Shown one piece after another: positions 42,099 to 47,699 of a stretch of DNA of 47,699 nucleotides. Where the stretch lies: contig CAIWGV010000022.1 of assembly GCA_903912365.1 (NCBI GenBank), forward strand, positions 1 to 47,699, written 5' to 3'. How positions within the stretch are numbered: the stretch's first letter is position 1; the number at the start of each line of letters is the position of its first letter. Both the position numbers and the translations under genes were made by a program. Source of the stretch: an uncultured Alphaproteobacteria bacterium. Lineage in GTDB: Bacteria; Pseudomonadota; Alphaproteobacteria; UBA7879; UBA5542. The notes beneath the pieces were generated by a model, which did not search any database, was not told the origin of the DNA, and saw only the letters and a program-made list of their open reading frames with translations.

Positions 42099-43676
42099 TT
42101 ACTCCTTTCTAAAGCTTGTGTCATTTCCGTTTGCCTCAACTAAATATCCTTCAGGGCTGACTTGATATCGCCGACCTTCTCTGGGACAGACGAGATCTTC
42201 CCCCAATTTTTCTCCTGCATGACTCACCCACCCAATTTGTTTTGCTGGGTTGCCCACCATGACGGCATGAGGTTTTACATCTTTTGTTACAACAGCCCCT
42301 GCCCCAATCAAGCTATAAGCTCCCAAACGATTTCCACATACAAGGGTTGCATTTGCCCCAATGGTTACGCCTCGTTCAACATAGGTTTCTCTAAATTCGT
42401 TTTTACGCTCAATCTCAGCTCGAGGAGTATGTACATTGGTAAAAACAGAAGAAGGCCCACAAAACACTCCATCTTCCAAAACAATTCCTTTATAGAGGCT
42501 GACATTGTTTTGGATCTTGCAACGATTCCCCACGATAACGTCAGGACCAATCATAACATTTTGGCCAATCACACAGTTTTCTCCAATCTGAGTTCCCTTC
42601 AAAATATGAGTAAAATGCCAAATTTTTGTCCCCTCCCCAATGGAGCATCCTTCATCAACAATAGAAGTTTCATGAAGAAAATAAGGAAGCATCTCTTGAT
42701 TTAGAGAAACATTTTTTTTGGAATGAAGAGATCTCTGAGCGGCATCCAAAACTTGTAGAACTTTCAATCCTTCTTCTCCATCGGTTCGAGATTTTCGATT
42801 ATGATCAATGCAATCAATGAAATGTTGACATTCTAGCCTTAAGGGCTCGGAGGTATCTATAGAAATACATACAGCTTCTGCTTTTGAAGCCTGAGGAAGT
42901 CCTGAGACCCAATTAATCTGATGAGGATAGAGCTGGAGTTTTTTATCCCATGGCAATCCATCATCAAAAACAGCCATGCCACGATCACCCACAACCACTA
43001 ATTTTTGTTCTTTAAAGGGATGAAGCCACGATACAAAGATGTGAGCGTGAACACCATTTTTAAAGGAAAGATGGGTTGTAGTTACATCTTGGATATTTGA
43101 GTTAAGATGACATGCCCCTGTTGCATAAACGCTTTCTGGAAGATCCCCTGCCAAACCTAAAATCATAGAAATATCGTGAGGCGCAAAACTCCAGAGAATA
43201 TTCTCTTCATTCCTAAATTTTCCAAGATTTAATCTGTTAGAATACAAGTATTGGAGTCGTCCCAATATTCCTTCCTGTATAAGCTTTTTAAGCTCCAAGA
43301 AAGCGGGATGATATTGGAGAAGATGCCCTACCATGAGGACTTTCCCTCTGTCCTCCGCCAGCTTGCAAAGTTTTTTAGCATCTTCTACTTCGAGAGCTAG
43401 AGGTTTTTCAACAAAAACATGTTTATCAGCCATAAGGACTTTTTTTGCTAGCTCATAATGTTGAGCGGCTGGAGCAGCAATGACAACCCCAGAAACGTCG
43501 CTTTTCAAGACTTTTTCCAGTGTAAGACTAGGAACCCCGTAATCTTGGGATGCCTTTTGAGCAAGCTCTGCATTTGAATCACAAACGGAGTGAAGGACCC
43601 CTAATTCAGAAAAATTCCGAACAAGATTCTTACCCCAGTACCCACACCCAATTACAGATATTTTTATTTTTGACAT
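42099..43676 (-). CDS. Fused Gfo/Idh/MocA dehydrogenase and left-handed beta-helix N-acetyltransferase (WbpB-WbpD)
   Basis: This 525-aa two-domain enzyme has an oxidoreductase in residues 1-320: SVIGCGYWGKNLVRNF, the EKPLAL motif with its catalytic Lys, and a GFO C-terminal domain. Residues 330-500 form an LbH acetyltransferase like WbpD/WlbB: KIWHFTHI, the hexapeptides IGENCVIGQNVMIGPDVIVG, and FCGPSSVFTNVHTPRA. In Pseudomonas and Bordetella these are separate enzymes that oxidise C3 of UDP-GlcNAcA and acetylate the 3-amino group. The ATG at 43676 lacks a clear Shine-Dalgarno. It is the first enzyme gene, 25 nt after a strong hairpin. Confidence 0.92.
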   Translation of the reverse strand: MSKIKISVIGCGYWGKNLVRNFSELGVLHSVCDSNAELAQKASQDYGVPSLTLEKVLKSDVSGVVIAAPAAQHYELAKKVLMADKHVFVEKPLALEVEDAKKLCKLAEDRGKVLMVGHLLQYHPAFLELKKLIQEGILGRLQYLYSNRLNLGKFRNEENILWSFAPHDISMILGLAGDLPESVYATGACHLNSNIQDVTTTHLSFKNGVHAHIFVSWLHPFKEQKLVVVGDRGMAVFDDGLPWDKKLQLYPHQINWVSGLPQASKAEAVCISIDTSEPLRLECQHFIDCIDHNRKSRTDGEEGLKVLQVLDAAQRSLHSKKNVSLNQEMLPYFLHETSIVDEGCSIGEGTKIWHFTHILKGTQIGENCVIGQNVMIGPDVIVGNRCKIQNNVSLYKGIVLEDGVFCGPSSVFTNVHTPRAEIERKNEFRETYVERGVTIGANATLVCGNRLGAYSLIGAGAVVTKDVKPHAVMVGNPAKQIGWVSHAGEKLGEDLVCPREGRRYQVSPEGYLVEANGNDTSFRKE

Positions 43677-43700
43677 GTAGTAATTTTAACCAATGCTGCC

Positions 43701-43729
43701 GCAGTTTGGGTGAAAATCACGCAAACTGC
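43701..43729 (-). promoter_or_regulatory. Strong hairpin between NusG-like gene and first glycan enzyme
   Basis: Arms GCAGTTTG (43701-43708) and CAAACTGC (43722-43729) are perfectly complementary. Inside, after one G-G mismatch, GTGA (43710-43713) pairs with TCAC (43717-43720) around an AAA loop. This gives a 29-nt, 12-bp stem. On the transcribed minus strand no T-run follows, so it is not a standard terminator. Its place right after a NusG paralogue suggests a recruitment, pause or operator site. Confidence 0.55.
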
Positions 43730-43767
43730 AAAAATCTTTGACTCCAGATAAATCCGAAGCGTTTACT

Positions 43768-44268
43768 TTATTCCGCTTCCACGGAATACTCGGGCAAGAG
43801 TACTTTTACCTCTCGCCCTAAGAAATCTAAAAGAAGCTGCACTCTTCTCTTGTCATCCAGGGTTTCGATGACACCTAATGATCCTTCAAAGGCCCCTTCC
43901 AGAATTCGCACTTTGTCTCCTTTGACAAAATTTGTCAAACTATTCAGCGTGACAATCCCCTCTTTTGATTCTTGTGATTTAAAAGTCTCAATAATAGACG
44001 CAGGAACAACTGAAGGTCGGTCATTTTGAGTAAGTAAATGCACGACTCCTCGCGTCCCATTAATACGTCGCCACCCTTGAACTTCAAGTGCCAAAGAAAC
44101 AAATAGGTAGCGCGGAAACAGGGGGGCCAAAACTTCTTCCACCCTGCGGGCATGGCGTCGCATTTTTTTAAAGCGGGGGAGGTAAACATCAAACCCTTGA
44201 TCCTTAAGGTTTTGTTGGGCAAGGAGTTCCTTGGAGGGTTGCGTATAGACCACATACCACTGAGTCAT
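43768..44268 (-). CDS. NusG-family specialised antiterminator (RfaH/LoaP/UpxY-like)
   Basis: This 166-aa protein has the NGN domain start WYVVYTQPSKELLAQQNL. Its RNA-polymerase-binding face is LFPRYLFVSLALEVQGWRRI, with TRGVVHLLTQND next. A C-terminal KOW domain follows (VKGDKVRILEGAFEGSLGVI, about residue 113). Specialised NusG paralogues prevent premature termination in long polysaccharide or polyketide operons. Housekeeping NusG is usually next to secE or rplK, which are not here. Its start overlaps the MarR-type gene stop (ATGA), and 20 glycan genes follow. It probably ensures transcription of the 23-kb operon. Confidence 0.88.
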   Translation of the reverse strand: MTQWYVVYTQPSKELLAQQNLKDQGFDVYLPRFKKMRRHARRVEEVLAPLFPRYLFVSLALEVQGWRRINGTRGVVHLLTQNDRPSVVPASIIETFKSQESKEGIVTLNSLTNFVKGDKVRILEGAFEGSLGVIETLDDKRRVQLLLDFLGREVKVLLPEYSVEAE

Positions 44269-44852
44269 GAGAGATCTCCTTTGTGACGAGAGATATGAAG
44301 AAGGTCCATCAACAAGAGGCGATCTTTATCTACCTTGTTTTTAATAGCGTCATAGGTTCCCTGAGGGTCCAGAATATCCGTGATCAAAACAGCGTCAAAC
44401 CCTTGAAGATCTGAGGACTTCTCCGCGGATGAGAGCTCAAGATTTGTGGAAAGGCCCACCAGTTGAGCAATTTCCGTCAAATCCCCCTGCCCCACTAACG
44501 CTATTTTTACCCATCCCCGGGCAGAGCATTCTTCAAAGATGACTTCGCACTGAGATTTAGCATCCCTAAAAAAGCTTAAGGATCGACCTACGTAGTCCTT
44601 AACCATCTTGGTTTTTTCTTTTATTCCTTCGGGGGTTAGAAAGTAACTAATGCGGTGAGGGGAAACCTGAGAAATTCGGACCCATCCCTTTGAAATACAT
44701 CTTTTTAAATAGCGATTTGTGAGCCCAAGGGCAATTCCCAGGCCTTCGGATAGATTGCGTTGGGTAAAAGAAGAATTGCGCTCAATCTCCGTTAAAAGAC
44801 GAACCATCGCTTTCTTTTCCGTTTGCTCTCGTGTATTCTCAAAAGCCGACAT
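44265..44852 (-). CDS. MarR-type EPS-associated winged-helix regulator
   Basis: This 195-aa protein has an N-terminal winged helix: TEIERNSSFTQRNLSEGLGIALGLTNRYLKRC... is a helix-turn-helix (residues 20-50), followed by SKGWVRIS, then the wing SPHRISYFLTPEGIKEK. This fits the MarR-like regulators encoded at the head of exopolysaccharide operons. The C-terminal half (about 115-180) looks like a small Rossmann-like sensor (WVKIALVGQGDLTEIAQ). The frame stays open to 44972, but that extension runs into IS-end DNA and past the promoter. The ATG at 44852 (MSAFENTREQ) is preferred. Confidence 0.82.
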   Translation of the reverse strand: MSAFENTREQTEKKAMVRLLTEIERNSSFTQRNLSEGLGIALGLTNRYLKRCISKGWVRISQVSPHRISYFLTPEGIKEKTKMVKDYVGRSLSFFRDAKSQCEVIFEECSARGWVKIALVGQGDLTEIAQLVGLSTNLELSSAEKSSDLQGFDAVLITDILDPQGTYDAIKNKVDKDRLLLMDLLHISRHKGDLS

Positions 44853-44905
44853 AATAGCTAAAAATATCCCAAAAAAACTTTCCGAGAACATTTGTTCACA
44901 CGAAG

Positions 44906-44933
44906 AACATACCATATTTGGGATAAATGTCAA
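44906..44933 (-). promoter_or_regulatory. Promoter of the glycan operon
   Basis: On the minus strand -35 TTGACA (44933-44928) and -10 TATGTT (44911-44906) are 16 nt apart, about 54 nt before the regulator's ATG at 44852. It is the only strong promoter-like sequence seen ahead of the array. The -35 box lies within about 40 nt of the stop codon of an IS transposase remnant, so it may come from the IS end. A GAAC-AAAT-GTTC inverted repeat lies just downstream (44887-44898). Confidence 0.6.
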
Positions 44934-44969
44934 CCCGCCGTCCTGTATAGGTTCACTACATATGAGACT

Positions 44970-45112
44970 CAAGCAGCGACCTTGAGGACTTTGTTAATGT
45001 ACTCCAAAGGGGTAAGGCCTTTCAAGGAATTATGAGGTCTGTAGGCGTTATATTTTTGGAGCCCTTTCTGAGACTTGATTTCAGGGGCAACACTCTCTGC
45101 AACAGCCGCGCA
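44970..45112 (-). pseudogene. IS3/IS481-type transposase remnant, C-terminus
   Basis: The minus strand is open from about 45112 to a TGA ending at 44970. It encodes LQKYNAYRPHNSLKGLTPLE followed by YINKVLKVAA-stop, the typical tail of the rve integrase core (YN-x-YRPH-x-SL-x-x-LTP-x-E-(F/Y)). Only about 47 codons remain, so it is a fragment. Past its stop, TGTAGTGAACC-like sequence (44960-44950 on the minus strand) may be the terminal inverted repeat. The stretch 45113-45191 shows nothing recognisable. Confidence 0.8.
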
Positions 45113-45191
45113 TCAACTTACCCAAAAACGTGTGACAAATGGGGGTATTTTTTTGCGTGTTTTGTTGCATTTTTTGAAGGGTTTTGGAGGC

Positions 45192-45587
45192 TTAAAGATT
45201 CTTCAGATAAGGAATAATTTTATCATTCTTAAACTTACTTTTTCTGAAATAAAATCGGGATCCTAAAGCAAGAAAAAACAAGATTGAAGATATAAGAAAA
45301 ATGACCTCATCGCGCTCTATAGCTTGCCTCAAGCTTGCAATATGGTTATCAATATTCTCTGGGCTCCCAAGAGACCGAATAGTCTCTACTACAAATGCAG
45401 ATCGAGCATCTTCAGGGGGAGCATTTAAAAGTCCTCTGTCTTCTATTGTTTCAAAAGCGATTAATATTTCTGGAAAATTATCGAAAGATTCAGAATCTTT
45501 TACATAGAGGGCAGCACTTGCAAGAATGAGTCCAATCAAAATGCCAAGAGACCAGTTTAGAGCAAGCCTTAGTGTTTTATAGGTCAT
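45192..45587 (-). CDS. Small membrane protein, unknown
   Basis: This 131-aa protein has two predicted membrane helices at about 9-29 (LALNWSLGILIGLILASAAL) and 96-114 (FLISSILFFLALGSRFYF). The soluble acidic loop between them would be about 65 aa and the C-terminus is basic. No family recognised. The ATG at 45587 overlaps the stop of the neighbouring gene as ATGA, which supports real translation and this start; a longer upstream frame exists. With its neighbour it forms a two-gene membrane unit in the accessory region. Confidence 0.6.
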   Translation of the reverse strand: MTYKTLRLALNWSLGILIGLILASAALYVKDSESFDNFPEILIAFETIEDRGLLNAPPEDARSAFVVETIRSLGSPENIDNHIASLRQAIERDEVIFLISSILFFLALGSRFYFRKSKFKNDKIIPYLKNL

Positions 45588-45847
45588 TTGAGGGCCTTCT
45601 TTTTGGAGCGAGATTTCTTGACAGAAGAAGGGTGCCGCAACCACTTCAAAGGCCCTTTTGCACAAAAGGAAGGGAATATGAAGGCTTCGAGTACTTCTAA
45701 ATCTCCCCTGTATCCCAAAATGAAGCCCAAAAACACGATACCAGCTCCGATCTCTGCCAGAGTCTCATGACCATAGATCCAGAGAGCACACACAGCAGAC
45801 ATTAGACTCAACAACAGAAAAACAGATAAAAATTTCTTGTATCTCAT
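45584..45847 (-). CDS. Small membrane protein, unknown
   Basis: This 87-aa protein has two hydrophobic segments (FLSVFLLLSLMSAVCALWIY at 6-25 and LAEIGAGIVFLGFILGY at 30-46). A strongly basic tail (KKSRSKKKALK) would lie in the cytoplasm. No family recognised. It is coupled by ATGA to the 131-aa membrane protein downstream. The pair could be a small two-component membrane system such as immunity or stress proteins, but nothing specific supports that. Confidence 0.55.
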   Translation of the reverse strand: MRYKKFLSVFLLLSLMSAVCALWIYGHETLAEIGAGIVFLGFILGYRGDLEVLEAFIFPSFCAKGPLKWLRHPSSVKKSRSKKKALK

Positions 45848-45867
45848 AGGTTCAGTCTAGCACAGTT

Positions 45868-46218
45868 TCATCTGCCAGGTAAAATTGGGAGTCCCGTTTC
45901 CCACAAATTCCACAAGCCCAGTGTGGCGTATGCTCTATCAATTTTGGACTTCTCTGGTTTTGCAAGATACGGGAGTCCTCGGTCCGCCCATTCGTTGGCA
46001 ACTCTTTTGTCCTTTAACGATTCCTGGATATGTAAAAATCCTCCTGCCAACACTTTGTGGTCGAGGGTTGAGATTTTGCATCTCTCCATGATTTCTCCCA
46101 AACGAATGAAATTACTAATACGTGCCTTGCGTTCTTTGATCTAAAACATTATTTCCTGCTGTTGAAGTCTCGCCTGTCCCTGAATCAACCTTTTTATACC
46201 TTCCTGCAAAATATACAT
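45868..46218 (-). pseudogene. traD-like conjugal transfer gene with in-frame nonsense codon
   Basis: From an ATG at 46218, with a good GGAGGG Shine-Dalgarno 6-7 nt upstream, one frame runs to 45868. It has 25 codons (MYILQEGIKRLIQGQARLQQ, then QEIMF), a TAG at 46143-46141, then IKERKARISNFIRLGEIMER, an LDHKVLAGGFLHI helix and a charged end. A Gln-rich N-terminal helix, then (K/R)ERK-x-R-x8-LG-x-(I/L)-x16-LAGx-L, resembles the TraD mobilisation proteins encoded beside traA in alphaproteobacterial conjugative elements. The continuous homology across the TAG indicates one point mutation. Family assignment is from pattern memory and should be tested. Confidence 0.5.
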
Positions 46219-46228
46219 GCCCCACCCT

Positions 46229-46244
46229 CCAAACGGCCGTTTGG
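46229..46244. repeat. 16-bp perfect palindrome upstream of traD-like pseudogene
   Basis: CCAAACGGCCGTTTGG reads the same on both strands. It overlaps the ribosome-binding-site side of the traD-like leader. A dyad operator for a regulator, or part of a degraded origin-of-transfer region, are both possible. Confidence 0.7.
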
Positions 46245-46342
46245 CCTTCCGCCTTACGAGAAGATATTGCCAAAAATGAGTGTGCAATTTTCGAAAAATC
46301 CTATAGAATCCAGACAGAAAAACTAGCTGAGGAGTCCTGAAA

Positions 46343-46795
46343 ATGAAAGAACGACACAAGATAGTTTTGAGTGTTTATTTGATCCTAAAAACTCGTGATG
46401 GGATTCTTTTGGGGCAAAGACAGAACACAGGGTTTGAGGACGGAAACTGGGGACTGCCGGCAGGCCATGTGGAAGCGAATGAATCTGCAAGCGATGCGCT
46501 ATGTCGTGAAGTCAAAGAGGAAATTGGAATTACGATTCTTGCCAAGGATTTAACGCTTGTTCACGTGTCCCATCGTCGTACAGAGCGAGACAATATCGAC
46601 CTTTTCATGACCTGTGATGAATGGGAGGGAACGATTGAAAATTGCGAACCTCATAAATGTTCCAAGCTCTGCTTCTTCCCTCTAGAAAGTCTTCCAGAAA
46701 ATATTATTGGGTACATAAGAGAGGTAGTCGAGGCTGCCTTTAGGAATGAATTTTATTCTGAAAAGGGATGGAGTTCTGCTTTAGTCTTGTCTTAA
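46343..46795 (+). CDS. NUDIX hydrolase
   Basis: This 150-aa protein has the Nudix box G41-x5-E47-x7-R55-E56-V-x-E-E60-x-G-I (GHVEANESASDALCREVKEE followed by IGI). Nudix enzymes hydrolyse nucleoside diphosphates linked to another moiety, such as oxidised dNTPs, NDP-sugars or alarmones; the substrate is not evident. GGAG stands about 9 nt before the ATG. It precedes a MazG-like gene by 13 nt, so the two probably form a nucleotide-cleanup pair. It lies in the accessory segment between a conjugation remnant and tRNA-Lys. Confidence 0.92.
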   Translation: MKERHKIVLSVYLILKTRDGILLGQRQNTGFEDGNWGLPAGHVEANESASDALCREVKEEIGITILAKDLTLVHVSHRRTERDNIDLFMTCDEWEGTIENCEPHKCSKLCFFPLESLPENIIGYIREVVEAAFRNEFYSEKGWSSALVLS

Positions 46796-46808
46796 GGAGG
46801 GGAAACCC

Positions 46809-47231
46809 ATGAAACTCTGCCATTATCTTATATGTATATGGATTTTCCATGGAGCTGCGGTAACGGCCAACGCAGAACAGGCTGCTCGACAAAAGACCTT
46901 TCGCTCTATGGGAGAAGAAGTGAACTCCAAAATGAAGAAATATGCCCGTTCTATGGGAACCAAAGAGTGGACTTATGAAACTGCTGTAGGAGACCTTCCT
47001 TGTCAGGTTGGTAGTTTAACAAAATTATTGATGCAGCTGAAAAATGAGCGCTCCCGTTATCACCAAACTGACGAACAAATCCAGGAAAAAATCTCAGACG
47101 AGCTGGCAGATATCTTGTCCCTGATCATATTTATAGCGGATGAATTAGGAATAGATTTGGCAGATTCTTGGCAAAAAATGTTGGAAAGTGATCAGAAAAA
47201 GTTTCAACAATCAAGATATTCATCCTCCTAA
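46809..47231 (+). CDS. MazG-like nucleotide pyrophosphohydrolase with signal peptide-like N-terminus
   Basis: Residues 48-125 of this 140-aa protein resemble a MazG-like domain. DLPCQVGSLTKLLMQLKNER replaces the usual EE-x-GEL helix, and KISDELADILSLIIFIADEL carries the E-x2-D metal site. MazG proteins cleave NTPs or dNTPs to NMP and PPi. Residues 1-22 (MKLCHYLICIWIFHGAAVTA then NA) look like a cleavable signal peptide, odd for this cytoplasmic family. The start at 46809 has a strong AAGGAGGGG. An internal ATG at 46908 (MGEEVNSKMKKYARSMG) would give a normal cytoplasmic protein. Confidence 0.8.
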   Translation: MKLCHYLICIWIFHGAAVTANAEQAARQKTFRSMGEEVNSKMKKYARSMGTKEWTYETAVGDLPCQVGSLTKLLMQLKNERSRYHQTDEQIQEKISDELADILSLIIFIADELGIDLADSWQKMLESDQKKFQQSRYSSS

Positions 47232-47299
47232 AAGTAGCGCCAGGGCAGCACGGAGGAAAATCCCGCGACTTCAGAAAACCCTGAAACCCTTATGGGGAG

Positions 47300-47375
47300 T
47301 GGTGGGCGCGACAGGATTCGAACCTGTGACCACCTGATTAAAAGTCAGATGCTCTACCAACTGAGCTACGCGCCC
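47300..47375 (-). tRNA. tRNA-Lys (anticodon UUU)
   Basis: The minus strand folds as a 76-nt cloverleaf with a 7-bp acceptor GGGCGCG/CGCGCCC and a D-arm GCTC-AGTTGGTA-GAGC. The anticodon loop is CTTTTAA (anticodon TTT), the T-arm is CAGG-TTCGAAT-CCTG, discriminator is A73 and CCA is encoded (47300-47302). An unpaired G precedes position 1. A promoter lies just upstream. Confidence 0.97.
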
Positions 47376-47387
47376 CGGATGATGGCC

Positions 47388-47416
47388 ACTATAGTGCGCC
47401 CAATCCCTATGGTCAA
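47388..47416 (-). promoter_or_regulatory. Promoter of tRNA-Lys
   Basis: On the minus strand -35 TTGACC (47416-47411) and -10 TATAGT (47393-47388) are separated by exactly 17 nt. The -10 box ends 12 nt before the tRNA 5' end. Confidence 0.75.
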
Positions 47417-47467
47417 TCTTTATGTTCTCGAAAAAAATTGTAAAAGTTCAGATAGATGTGAGACTGA

Positions 47468-47516
47468 GCGAGGGGGATAAGCGGAGCCATAAATAGCGAA
47501 GCGAGATCCCCCTTGC
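47468..47516. repeat. Long-stem palindromic element
   Basis: GCGAGGGGGAT (47468-47478) pairs with ATCCCCCTTGC (47506-47516), 10 of 11 bases, around a 27-nt loop containing GCGGAGC/GCGAAGC-like sequence. It lies between the tRNA-Lys promoter and the gene at the right edge. The GCGAGG...GAAGCGAG pattern resembles dispersed palindromes of related genomes. Confidence 0.5.
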
Positions 47517-47523
47517 GAATAAA

Positions 47524-47577
47524 AAAAAAGACCTTCAGGATATGTTTGTTGAAACCATAACCTAGGAGGTCTTTTTT
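47524..47577 (+). promoter_or_regulatory. Hairpin that could hide the ribosome binding site of the edge gene
   Basis: AAAAAAGACCT (47524-47534) is perfectly complementary to AGGTCTTTTTT (47567-47577). The right arm contains part of the GGAGG Shine-Dalgarno (47565-47569) of the ATG at 47578. It can act as a translation-blocking stem, and because it has A/T runs on both sides it could also terminate transcription from either side. Confidence 0.55.
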
Positions 47578-47699
47578 ATGCAGATTAAGTGTCTACACAG
47601 TAATATTTATAAACTAAATAACTATGCCCTGTCTCAAGAAAAATTAGAGGGGCATCGAAAAAAGTATGAGAAGCCCTTTCGAAAGTGGCAAAAGCTGAA
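47578..47699 (+). CDS. N-terminus of a gene cut by the right edge, possibly a transposase
   Basis: An ATG at 47578, with GGAGG 8 nt upstream, opens a frame that continues to the edge (40 codons). The start reads MQIKCLHSNIYKLNNYALSQ, then a charged helix EKLEGHRKKYEKPFRKWQKL. A short basic helix leading to a helix-turn-helix is typical of IS481-like integrases, and the sequestered ribosome binding site fits a transposase. The remaining sequence is outside the window, so this is tentative. Confidence 0.45.
   Translation, partial: MQIKCLHSNIYKLNNYALSQEKLEGHRKKYEKPFRKWQKL

Noticed and set aside
44887-44898. GAAC-N4-GTTC dyad as a LexA box
   Set aside because: It matches the Gram-positive LexA pattern, not the alphaproteobacterial GTTC-N7-GTTC, and it lies in the transcribed leader; probably coincidence or part of another operator.
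45032-45266. Two plus-strand open frames over the IS fragment
   Set aside because: They are antisense to the transposase tail and to the membrane protein gene, without ribosome sites or families.
46219-46359. Upstream extension of the traD-like frame (starts MCRSFIF)
   Set aside because: It lies upstream of a well-placed ribosome site, shows no resemblance to TraD and is antisense to the NUDIX leader.
47292-47480. Plus-strand 62-codon frame
   Set aside because: It overlaps tRNA-Lys on the opposite strand; the translated sequence is the familiar artefact of reading a tRNA backwards.
1-47699. CRISPR array, restriction-modification or toxin-antitoxin system
   Set aside because: No regularly spaced repeats and no recognisable restriction, abortive-infection or toxin families were seen.

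Overview
The window looks like a chromosomal segment of an alphaproteobacterium, most likely a host-associated one of the Holosporales/Rickettsiales type. This is inferred from the order ffs-dnaX-ybaB-recR, a bacterial A-type RNase P RNA, a lone nuoI-nuoJ pair, a secreted protein with an F-box motif (a eukaryote-type domain typical of amoeba and protist symbionts), a secreted proline-rich repeat protein, and decayed insertion and conjugation sequences. No species is claimed.

Layout. 1-570: the N-terminus of a secreted F-box-like protein (minus strand) beside an IS5-type transposase remnant. 711-1070: rnpB. 1091-9866: a Gly-rich exported protein, an MFS transporter, a KefB-type antiporter, rnhB, recJ, a small lipoprotein, two tandem EamA transporters and an RMD1-family membrane protein. 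9916-10731: the secreted proline-rich repeat protein. 10897-16961: mfd, then ffs-dnaX-ybaB-recR. 16971-21762: a small exported protein, a 3-hydroxyisobutyryl-CoA hydrolase-like enzyme, a YqaA-family membrane protein, nuoI-nuoJ and an ABC exporter.

21887-44852 is one uninterrupted minus-strand array of 22 genes with almost no intergenic DNA: a surface-glycan operon. It opens with a MarR-type EPS-associated regulator and a specialised NusG paralogue. A strong hairpin follows just before the first enzyme gene. The enzymes are a dehydrogenase/N-acetyltransferase fusion (WbpB + WbpD), two PLP aminotransferases, an SDR epimerase, two UDP-sugar 2-epimerases, two asparagine-synthase-like amidotransferases, a formyltransferase, a FemAB-like acyltransferase, four methyltransferases, a polysaccharide deacetylase-like protein, three glycosyltransferases, a Wzx-type flippase and one unknown 148-aa protein. 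Together they imply a glycan rich in di-N-acetylated uronic acids and decorated with amide, formyl, acyl and methyl groups. UDP-GlcNAc 6-dehydrogenase, a Wzy polymerase and an initiating sugar-phosphate transferase are not in the window. The region is visibly more AT-rich than its flanks, which suggests lateral transfer.

44940-47699 is an accessory junction: the 3' end of an IS3/IS481-type transposase gene abutting the operon promoter, two small membrane proteins, a traD-like conjugation pseudogene with one in-frame stop, a 16-bp perfect palindrome, a NUDIX hydrolase, a MazG-like protein with a signal peptide, tRNA-Lys(UUU) with its promoter, and a hairpin-rich stretch leading into a new gene cut by the right edge. 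No CRISPR array, rRNA or complete mobile element was seen.
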